Source of the DNA: Chara braunii
Taxonomy: Eukaryota; Streptophyta; Charophyceae; Charales; Characeae
Reading direction: 5' to 3'
Assembly: GCA_003427395.1 (NCBI GenBank)
Contig: BFEA01001029.1
Coordinates: forward strand, 165,312-187,020
DNA length: 21,709 nucleotides
A program made the translations under genes and the position numbers. The notes below the pieces were generated by a model. The model saw nothing but the letters and a program-made list of their open reading frames with translations. It ran no database searches and had not been told where the DNA came from. Numbering within the stretch: position 1 is the first letter of the stretch; the number at the start of each line of letters is the position of its first letter. Shown here piece after piece: positions 9,410-17,117 of this stretch.

Positions 9410-11427
9410 CTAGTTGCGCCGATCCCGATCGCTCACAAGAGTCTTAGGGGTTCCAAACTGCAGAATGTACTTCTGTTTGAGCTCACGGATCACCAGTTCC
9501 GTTGCAGCGTGAGATGGCAAAGGAATCAGATTAAGGAACTTAGAGAATCGGTCAACAATCACCATGACTTGTGAGTAGCCATTCTCACGTACCTTTCCCA
9601 AGTCGGTGAAAACGATGGAGACGGACTCCCTGGGACCTTCGGGAATGGGAAGGGGTGTGAGTAGCTCCATGGGCTTTTGTCTGCATGGTTTGATTCGTTG
9701 ACAAACTTGACATTCAGCCACAAACTTTTCAGCAGTCCCTTTCATGCCAGGCCAATCAAACTGTCTCAACAGATTTGCGTACGTCTTTGCCATGCCGAAG
9801 TGTCCGCTCCGACCATGGGCCAAATCCAAAAAATGTGTGCGGAGAGGCTCATGGTTGGGCACACACAAGCGGTCGTGGTTCCCATAGCGACTGAAAATCA
9901 GTCCTCCATATTCGTGAAAATCAGGCTGACTACGAGGATCAGCCCGCAGCTGCTCAAGGATGAGGCTAAATTCCAGATCCTTGGCTATATGCTCTACGAG
10001 CTCCTCCTTCAGTTTCTTCCGGAGGTCGTAGGATTTCACAAGGCAAGTCATGTACTCAGGGTGGCAAGACAATGCGTCAACGACTCGATTATAACAGCCC
10101 TTTTTGTGTCTCAACTCAAAGTCAAAGATGTCAATTTCATGGAACAAGGGAATTAACGTAGGGGACAGGGTACTTTGCTCCTTGATCCACTTCAGAGTCT
10201 CATGATCTGAGAACACTTTGAAGTGGCGTCCCAAAAGATAGTGCTTCCAATGATCCAAAGCTCTACGCAGAGCATAGAGCTCGTGCGTGTAGGTGGAATT
10301 GGCTACCTTTACGTTGGGCATGCGTTTGCTGTAGAATTCGAGCGGCCGCAAGCCATCGCCGTCATCTTGCTGCAGCACTGCGCAGATTCCATACTGACTT
10401 GCATCCGTAGTAACGACGAATGTCAGTTTGGGATCTGCAATGCGAAGTACTGGATAACTTACCAAGGCTTCTTTCAAAGCTTCAAAGGCGTTCGTGCACG
10501 CGGTGTCCCAAGAATAGGGAACATTTTTGCTTGTCAACAGGGACAATGGACGAGCAACAATAGAGAAGCGGGGCTCAAACTTCCGATAGTATGACGCGAG
10601 ACCAAAGAAAGCGCGCAGTTCGCGGATGTTCGCGGGCTGAGGCCAATTGCGTATAACTTCAACCTTGGTTGCCTCAGGCTCTAGGTCTGCAGCAGACAAC
10701 TGATGCCCAAGATATATGACGCTATCCTTCCTAAACTCAATTTTTTCTAGGTTGAGATGAAGTTGCGTCTTCTTGAGGATACTGAGCACTTTCTCGAGGT
10801 GCTTGAGGTGTTCCTCAATGGATTTACTGAAGATTAGTATATCATCGAGGTATACCACCACGAACCGGCCAATTTGTCCGCGGAGGACCTTGTCCATGAG
10901 GCTTTGGAAGGTGGTCGGTGTGTTCGTGAGACCGAAGGGCATTACAGTAAACTCGTAAAGCCCATTGCGTGTTTTGAACACTGTCTTGTGCTGGTCCGCA
11001 GTATCGACTTCAATCTGGTGGTAGCCAGACTTGAGATCGATTTTGGAGAAGACCTTGCACCCACCTGCGGCATCAAGCAAGTCATCTATGCGGGGCAATG
11101 GATAGGCGTTCTTTCTTGTGATGCAGTTTAGACCACGATAGTCAATACACATGCGAAGTTTGCCTCCTTTCTTCGGAACAAACAAAACAGGAGCACCAAA
11201 TTCAGACTCACTAGGCTTGATCCACCCTTTGTCAATCATGTCGTCAATCTGTCGTCGGAGTTCCTCCAACTCGCCGGGTCCCATTCGGTATACGCAGCCC
11301 TTTGGAGGAACAACACCCTCGACCAACTCGATGGTGTGTCGAACCGATTGTGTGGGGACTCCACGTGGCTCGGCCAGAACTTCTGGGAACCGATCGAGTA
11401 GGTTTTGGATGTTTCGTGGAACCGGTG
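9410..11427 (-). pseudogene. Element B RT, RNase H and N-terminal integrase
   Basis: A long uninterrupted pol reading. [49 protein letters not shown] and an intact catalytic FVVVYLDDILIFSKS. RNase H: TFVVTTDASQYGICAVLQQD, ELYALRRAL, FSDHETLKWI and VVDALS. Integrase zinc finger: LAHGRSGHFG then CQVCQRIK. The first two core Asp residues are present (VIVDRFSKF, LVSDRD). It breaks immediately after DRD, where about 37 bp are missing compared with A, and runs into TAG at 9410-9412. The frame stays open upstream to 11427 and a little beyond; the protease is missing. Of the three elements this RT is the least damaged. Confidence 0.92.
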
Positions 11428-11429
11428 TA

Positions 11430-11509
11430 ACAGTTATTGTAGTAAGTTTAGTGTCCTCACACCTTGCCGACCCACAAAACCGTAAACCTCATAAAGAGGA
11501 ACAGGAAAT
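11430..11509 (+). repeat. 80-bp direct repeat, copy 1
   Basis: Begins ACAGTTATTGTAGTAAGTTT and ends with CCTCATAAAGAGGAACAGG. It is about 85-90% identical to 11641-11720. Each copy has a small perfect inverted repeat, CCTC-ATAAA-GAGG. Confidence 0.9.
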
Positions 11510-11640
11510 CTGTGCTAGGTTCCTACCAGATTTCCCTATGCCCCTCTAACTCAATCTGCTGTACCACATTGTGGTCTTACCTCACGAGTTCCCACTTCTT
11601 GCATTCAAATCCCCTTTCGGAGAGTCAGAAATGTAGCCAA

Positions 11641-11720
11641 ACAGTTCTTATAGTAGGTTTAGTGTCCGCACACCTTGCCAACACACAAACCGTAAACCTC
11701 ATAAAGAGGGACAGGGAATT
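11641..11720 (+). repeat. 80-bp direct repeat, copy 2
   Basis: Begins ACAGTTCTTATAGTAGGTTT and ends with CCTCATAAAGAGGGACAGG. The offset from copy 1 is 211 bp. Confidence 0.9.
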
Positions 11721-11743
11721 CACAAAATATGCAAAAAACTTGT

Positions 11744-11818
11744 AGAAAGAAAGTTTTCTCAGTTAAAGAAGAAGAAGAAAAAGAAGAAGAAGAAGAAAGA
11801 AAGAAAGTTGTCTCAGTT
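11744..11818. repeat. GAA microsatellite between two 21-bp direct repeats
   Basis: A GAA/AAG tract (11765-11797) is flanked by AGAAAGAAAGTTTTCTCAGTT (11744-11764, one base over twenty) and the same block with a single T-to-G change (11798-11818). The second flank overlaps the first bases of the U6-like sequence. Confidence 0.85.
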
Positions 11819-11908
11819 GCCCTTCAGGACATCCCTTAAAATCGGAACAATACACAGAAGATCAGCATGGCCCCTGTCCAACGATGAAATGCATAAAACG
11901 AGAAATGG
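11816..11908 (+). pseudogene. U6 spliceosomal snRNA-like pseudogene
   Basis: The order of blocks follows plant U6: a 5' stem-loop (CCTTCAGGACATCC), AAAATCGGAACAATAC, GAAGATCAGCATGGCCCCTG, ATGAAATGCA and CGAGAAATGG. The catalytic AGC triad is kept, but the invariant ACAGAGA box reads ACACAGA and the segment pairing with U4/U6 internal stem (CGCAAGGATGACACGCA in plants, from memory) is altered. No T-run terminator follows and no upstream element or TATA at the usual spacing is seen. I therefore call it a degenerate copy, not a working gene. It is followed by 62 bp of unrelated sequence and a 21-A tail, which suggests retroposition. Confidence 0.82.
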
Positions 11909-11990
11909 CTAGGGAGATTCTTATACCGGCCGCGCACCCGGGCCTGACGCCCGGGGTACCCAGGCGTGCAAAAAAAAAAAAAAAAAAAAA
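11909..11990 (+). other. GC-rich hairpin and A-tail following the U6-like copy
   Basis: After the U6 body comes a short stretch with a perfect hairpin (CCCGGGC-CTGAC-GCCCGGG, about 11937-11957), then GTACCCAGGCGTGC and 21 A (11970-11990). A GTTTTTC plus T-run follows immediately (to 12008), so the A- and T-runs can also pair. It resembles a retroposed chimeric transcript: U6 body plus a second 3' sequence plus poly(A). Confidence 0.5.
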
Positions 11991-12219
11991 GTTTTTCTTT
12001 TTTTTTTTGGTTTTCTGTGCTCTCCCAGAGGACTCCAAATCCGGGCTCATTTCATTTTTTGCGAGTTGGCTGTCAAGGGGGGGGGAGGGAGGTATAAATT
12101 GGTTTTAAAGGGGCTAAACGGGTACCTTTGTATGATTCAGTTATTTTCTTTTTTATCTCCGATTCTGTGAGGAATTATAATGTGACCCTCAGCAAAAGTC
12201 ATTTGTATTTCAATCCTAC
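11991..12219. other. AT-rich unassigned flank
   Basis: Contains T-runs, a G-run (near 12078-12087) and TATAAATTGG (about 12092). No reading frame or RNA gene is recognised. It is the left neighbour of element C. Confidence 0.5.
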
Positions 12220-12421
12220 ACAACATATTTTTTTCTGGCATTTTTTGAGTTCTGCGAGGATTGAGCCCTCAAAGGGGGGCCTTGCCGACATGCATATGTT
12301 CTGGGATTAGGCGCCCAGGCACAACATATTTTTTTCTGGCATTTTTTGAGTTCTGTGAGGATTGAGCCCTCAAAGGGGGGCCTTGCCGACATGCATATGT
12401 TCTGGGATTAGGCCCCCAGCA
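12220..12421 (+). repeat. 101-bp tandem duplication spanning element C's left LTR junction
   Basis: Two copies with period 101: 12220-12320 and 12321-12420. Each has 33 bp of flank (ACAACATATTTTTTTCTGGC...GAGTTC) and the first about 67 bp of the LTR. They differ at few positions: LTR start TGCGAGG in copy 1, TGTGAGG in copy 2, and GCGCCCAG against GCCCCCAG near the end. Confidence 0.92.
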
Positions 12422-13412
12422 AGCCTTGTGCCCGCCCTAAGTGAAGGCGGGCCAGAATATCCACAGGAGACCTTCATTCAGCATTTCACGAAGTGGGTAT
12501 CAGACAGTTGCCGCACGCCAGTTGGTGGAGTGCATCGTGAGCCTCAGACTGCTGCAAAGCAGTTGAGCCCAGGGCCTCGGGTGGTTGAGCCCTGGGCGAA
12601 GGTCTGACAGGCTGACACATCACACATTGGTCCTCTGGCCTCAGAAAAGCGGTATTTCGTCGAGGCCGAGGAAACCAATGGGAAACCGGTACAGGGACTG
12701 AATCTGGACTGGGGGCCTAGCACAAGGGGCGCAACTGTATTACCTGGGCCCCACCTGCATTGGGCCTGGGTACAGGTACTGGGGCCCAGACGCAGGCTCG
12801 AGGCAGACCGCCCACACGCAACACTGGCATATAGGCAGAAGAGGCGAGTGGGCAGGGATCTTGGCCAATGCAGGCATTGCGGGCACGCTGCTGCATTGTA
12901 GCGCTAGCACTTGCGCTGCGCAGTGGCTGAGAGAGACAGGCTAGCGCTGAGCGGTAGAGCGCTGCCTGGGCGCAGGGCGCTGGTGGCCATAGCCGGGCTG
13001 CCTGTGAGCGCAGAGGAGGTGAAAGGCGGAGGTGAAGGGCGCTGTGTGGGATAACAAGGGAGAGTGAGGGTGAAGAGAGAGACGTACCTGGTGGAGAGGA
13101 GGTCGGCATTGGTGTCGACGTCATCACTCGTTGGTCGTCAAGTTGTCTGGTTGCTTCCATGCTGTAGTTGTAGTATTAGGCTGTAGAGTAGATAGGGCGC
13201 CTGGCGCCATTCAAGAGAGAGAGCTACATTGGGTTATGCTGTTGGTGTTGCCCGATTGGGCTTGGACATTGACTCACGATTCTGCTGTATCGTTCTCAAA
13301 TGGATGGTTACTTGGTTCCATTGTGCTATCTGCTCTTGCTTTGACTACTTGGACTTCAGTGTGATTTTGCAATTTGGATTTCTGTGCTTCGTCCATATTC
13401 ATGTTCCTTGCA
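12354..13412 (+). repeat. Element C 5' LTR (1059 bp)
   Basis: Starts TGTGAGGATTGAGCCCTC and ends ...TTCCTTGCA, three bases before the primer binding site. The first 872 bp are repeated at 20838-21709. The middle is GC-rich and contains an antisense open frame of 147 codons present in both LTRs (13160-12717 and 21644-21201), which I regard as non-coding. Confidence 0.92.
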
Positions 13413-13415
13413 TTT

Positions 13416-13428
13416 TGGTATCGGAGCC
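13416..13428 (+). other. Element C primer binding site (initiator tRNA-Met type)
   Basis: TGGTATCGGAGCC, three bases after the LTR end. The first 12 bases match the plant initiator tRNA-Met site TGGTATCAGAGC at 11 of 12. Confidence 0.88.
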
Positions 13429-14196
13429 GGTTTGATTCGCCACTTACCTTGGTGCGCTGGCGTTATACAGACTTGGTGCGACGTCGGGCCATATTAGGCG
13501 CACGACCTGGGTAGAGAGGTGTGCGCCGGAAAGCTATACGGCGAGGGAAGCCGTGGTGACAGGCGGAATGTATGATTGGTGATGAGAGCGTGCTGATGTG
13601 GCATTCGGCTGAGGTGGCACCGCATTGCGTTGTGGGTGGTACCGAGGCTACGACCGGTCATCAAATGCACACTCAGCTCAATTGGTGAAAAATCTGTGGT
13701 TGGGGGCAGCTATCTCCAGGTACGTTGTTCCCTTACCTTATCTACTCTCTCAATCTCTTCTTACCGCGAGGAAGTGAGTCCAACTTGAGAGTCCTCTCTT
13801 TTGGTGAGGTGTCGTGTGTGCGCTACCTTGAGAGTCGACAATCTTCACGGTGAAGCATCTGGAAGGAGAAAGGCCAGTGCCTCTGAAGGGCCCTGGTCGA
13901 AGCACATGGGTCACGGTCACCATGCCAACCCAATGGCATTAGTACACACATGCGATGGCTGCTTTGTCCATGAGGGCACTTTGCTGCGCTGATAGAGGGG
14001 TGTGCGGACTGAACAGGCTTATGCAGACGCTCCCAGACCGTCTATAAACATTTCTGGATGCGGTGCCGATCTGATACTGGCTGTGATCGTCGTCCTGACT
14101 GCGACGGAGACAAATGGTTAACGGGGACCCCCATTTTCAGGCCCTGGGTAACGAGTCCAAAACTGAAATTAGGGTTTCAGGGTCAAATTTTATGGG

Positions 14197-14216
14197 TTTT
14201 TTTTTTTTTTTTTTTT
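14197..14216. repeat. Poly(T) run, 20 bases
   Basis: Uninterrupted T-run inside the outer inverted-repeat element. Confidence 0.95.
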
Positions 14217-14425
14217 GCCTGTTCTTGTTTTGGTTCAGGTTGGTGTGTGCTAAATTTTGTGTCATTTGGAGAATTGTAATTTCCTCTGTTAAGATTTCTG
14301 AAATTTCTCAAGATTTCTGAAATTGAGATGTTGGCGAAATTTCATGAAAATGCCCTTTTGCCTTGCTGTTTTATATGTTTTTTATTGTTTGTTTTTGGAT
14401 TTTTTTTGCAGTTAGGGTCTTGTTA

Positions 14426-14944
14426 GACACTCCTAAAAGAATCCTAAATTTTTTAGGACGAGTCCTAAAGGATTTTTAGGATTTTGTGCGGCGTCGTTAC
14501 AAGCAATCCTAAAAATCATCTTTTAGGATTCGTCCTAAAAGGTCTCCCGCAGCCTGTTTTCATATGCATATACACAGCCGCGTCGCCAATGTCCGTCCAT
14601 TCCTGGCTGGTGTACGTGGTACCTCCACCAACGGCTACCGTTCGTGGCCGTTGCCCGCATCGCCCGCAGAAGACCTCCGATGTCCAACCACTGACCCCGA
14701 CGGACCGCTTCTGCACCAGCAACAGGTGACATGCACGCGATGCAAAGAGTCCGTGAAACGCGGGAATCCTAAATTTTTCAGTAGGTCGGGGGCTACTGGA
14801 AAATTTAGGACGATTTTGCCTGGGGAATCCTAAATCCTTTAGGACTCATCCTAACGCCGTTTTCACATTTTCGATCTCAAAATTGGATTTAGGATTGCGT
14901 GCAACCAAGACGCAATCCTAAAAACGGGCACTTTTAGGAGTGTC
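14426..14944. mobile_element. Inner MITE-like element with perfect TIRs and TA duplication
   Basis: The left end GACACTCCTAAAAG and right end CTTTTAGGAGTGTC are perfect inverted copies. Both are flanked by TA (14424-14425 and 14945-14946), as expected for a Tc1/mariner-type duplication; including flanks the palindromic match is 18 bp. The 519-bp body has no transposase. It holds 16 occurrences of TCCTAA or its complement TTAGGA, clustered in the two subterminal parts in both orientations, around a GC-rich centre. Subterminal motif arrays of this kind usually bind the transposase. Confidence 0.8.
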
Positions 14945-15780
14945 TAACGAGACTCTTAGTTAGTATGGTCTCCACTCTACGAATTGGTGGCAAGTTTGAT
15001 TAAAATGGCCCTTTGGTTTTCATATAAATGGCATGGCAAGTGGTCTGAAAATTAGGGTCTCCGTTAACTTTCTCTCGTAAGTGAACTAATCATGATAGAA
15101 CTAAACTATGTTTACGATCTTTTGTGAATGTTGTAGGCTGCCACTTGATCGGTTGAGTAGGGGACCTTCCGGACACATTTATTTTTAGAAAATTAGGCAC
15201 CGGTCAGACACATGCTATGGCAGGATTCCATTAGGGAGTTGTAGTGCAGATAATGTTTGCCTAACTGATCAGCGGGTCAGACACCGATGAGGGTAGAGTT
15301 GACGATGTGAGACTGACACGTTCGAGATCTATTAGGGTCCCGCACGTGTTTCAGACCTAACAACCGGGAGACGAAAGACGACTTCGTGCCGAAAATAGAG
15401 CCCATGCTCTTGCAGCAGCTAGGGAGGCAGCAAACGCCGCAGCTAGGGAACAGGCTGCAGCAGCAGCCAGGGCAGCAGCAATGGCTACCGCAGCAGCATC
15501 CTCTGCTGCATCCTCGTCTGGGACCCTGTTGGGAATGCCTACAGGGCCCACGGGCACTTCCGGGTCAGTAGGTTCTAGTCAGACCACAAGTCAAATGGCG
15601 GGCTCGCAGTTAAGCCCGTTGACCCCACGCGGCAGGGAGCTCCTAGAGCTCCAACAGGTCGAAAGGATCAGTGCTTGGTTGGAGAGGGAACTGAAGCAAG
15701 CTACCGACAGAGAAAAGGAGATTAAAAATAGAACAGCCAAGCTTGATACGTTAGAGGCAGACAAAGCTGCGCTAGAGGGT

Positions 15781-15885
15781 NTNGATGAGTCACCCACGTC
15801 TGACCAGATGAAAGTGTTGAANAANAGTGTANTGTNGCTNNATGCGCATGTGGACAGCAGACTGGACTTCATGCAGAACTCNTTN
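15781..15885. other. Cluster of ten isolated N bases in gag of element C
   Basis: Single N at 15781, 15783, 15822, 15825, 15832, 15836, 15840, 15841, 15882 and 15885. Six more are scattered at 17374, 17388, 17545, 18455, 18546 and 20653. They are ambiguous base calls, not gaps: the reading frame is kept through all of them. Confidence 0.95.
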
Positions 15886-17117
15886 GACCAGATCTTGGAC
15901 CTTTTACAAAGGCCAGGATTTCGGTCAGCAGCACAGTCGCCGTTGCCGTTAACGACGATGTCCGGCCCCTTTCCGGTACAAGCTGGCACACAGCCAAGTG
16001 GTACGTCTGCAGCAGCCGCACAGACTGTTGCTTCTTCTTCTTCTGGGTCAGCGGTGGTAGCTACACCATCACCGCAACAACCTGTACCTCAACAAGGACA
16101 GCAGCAAGGTCATTGGTACCCAAAGACCCCTATGAAACCACCCCTTGCCTTCTCAGGAGAGAAGAAGGACGAGGAACTCAACACATGGTTGAGAACGGTT
16201 CCAGTATGGGTAAAGGCAAAGAGGACGTTGCAGGAGGAGGAGGTGATTACTGCTGCATCTTACCTTGAGGGTAAGGCAGCCAAATGGCTGGATGGATTAG
16301 TAGCAAAGGCCGGGTACGGATGACGCATGGCAGGCTGGGCTAAGACCATTACGTTAGAAGAATTCTTAGACATGGTAGAAGCTTGCTGGCATAATCCACA
16401 GCAGGCACAAATTGCCACTGATGCGATGCTCAGACTAGACCAACGAAAGTACAAGCCAGTCAGAGAGCTAACGTCTACCGTAGAGAGCCTCATCGTCGTC
16501 CCCGGCATACGCTATGATGACCAGGTCTTATTGACCATGTTTGTGAGATGTCTGCCAGAGAATCTCATAAACTTGCTGGCCAGCGAGGCTCGCCTCGAGT
16601 ATCATTCGTTTGAGACCTTCTCTAGAAAGGCCTTAGATCTAGAGGCTACTCTAGGAAGTGCTCAACCGACTCCAGTAGACGTGAGGAAGAAGAAGGGTCC
16701 ACAGGAATGGAAGAAGAAGGGTCCACAGGAATGGAAGAAGAAGGGGAGTAAATTGATGATGGTTGAGTCCGATGGGACTCAAACTGAGATCGAAGAGCTC
16801 ACAGACCTGTTGGATAGTTCAGAGTACGACGGCGAGGAGATCGCTGAGGGTCACACCCTCGCCGCAGTAGTAAAGACTAAGACAGGTGGCCGAGGGAAGG
16901 GCCATCAAAAGAGTCAAGGGTTGGCCGCCTCCAATCAGGCCAAATTCGCTGATTGGGTCAAGGCAGGTCTTGATCAGGAAGTGTGGCGGGACCGTAGAGT
17001 GCGTGGTGCTTGCATCACCTGTGGTGAATACGGACACACCCAGTACAAGTGCAAGAACGCAAAGGTCACGCAGAAGATACCCCCTAAGGTAGGGGTACCT
17101 TCTTCCTAGGCTTCTAG

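Larger units (their letters stand above)
8452..11427 (-). mobile_element. Element B: 5'-truncated Ty3/gypsy chromovirus-like element, sister to A
   Basis: It retains polypurine tract, RT, RNase H and integrase, all collinear with and strongly similar to A in protein (for example KTYANLLRQFDWPGMKGTA against KTYGSLLKQFDWQGMKGSA), but gag and protease are absent. Similarity to A ends near 11427, within the linker just upstream of RT (NIQNLLDRFPEVLAEPRG). Its 3' LTR is the shared LTR 7141-8451. Confidence 0.85.
11428..11743. other. Unassigned interval with an 80-bp direct repeat pair
   Basis: Similarity to element A stops at about 11427. What follows is not recognised. It contains two copies of an 80-bp block (11430-11509 and 11641-11720) separated by about 130 bp of unique sequence. 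The abrupt loss of gag/protease at the first copy suggests that this sequence replaced or joined the 5' part of element B. Confidence 0.5.
14118..15067. mobile_element. Outer terminal-inverted-repeat element flanked by TTAA
   Basis: Left end 14117-14140 (GTTAACGGGGACC... ending ATTTTCAG) and right end 15045-15068 (CTGAAAATTAGGGTCTCCGT then TAAC) are inverted copies matching at 21 of 24 positions. Both ends show TTAA (14118-14121 and 15064-15067), compatible with a piggyBac-type TTAA duplication; a TTA/TAA Harbinger-type reading is the alternative. Without the inner insertion it would be about 420 bp and non-coding, so a MITE-like element. Confidence 0.6.
13429..15360 (+). other. Element C leader with nested insertions
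   Basis: No coding sequence is convincing. From 13429 to 14117 it is ordinary leader with a donor-like CCAG/GTACG at 13720. From 14118 to 15067 lies an inverted-repeat element that contains a second one (14426-14944). From 15068 to 15360 it is leader again, with a short repeated word GGTCAGACAC. The gag frame opens after TAA 15358-15360. Confidence 0.6.

Noticed and set aside
12253-12317. Independent solo LTR fragment upstream of element C
   Set aside because: It is part of the 101-bp tandem duplication together with the same 33-bp flank.
12717-13160. 147-codon antisense open frame in the 5' LTR of element C, repeated at 21201-21644
   Set aside because: It exists twice only because LTRs are duplicated. 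Composition is low-complexity (Pro, Ser, Ala), no known domain is seen and substitutions between copies often change residues, so there is no sign of selection.
13801-13992. Short plus-strand frame in the leader of element C
   Set aside because: 63 codons, no domain, no conservation evidence.
14426-14944. TTTAGGA motifs as an interstitial telomere repeat
   Set aside because: The motifs are dispersed and in both orientations, not tandem, and bounded by perfect TIRs.
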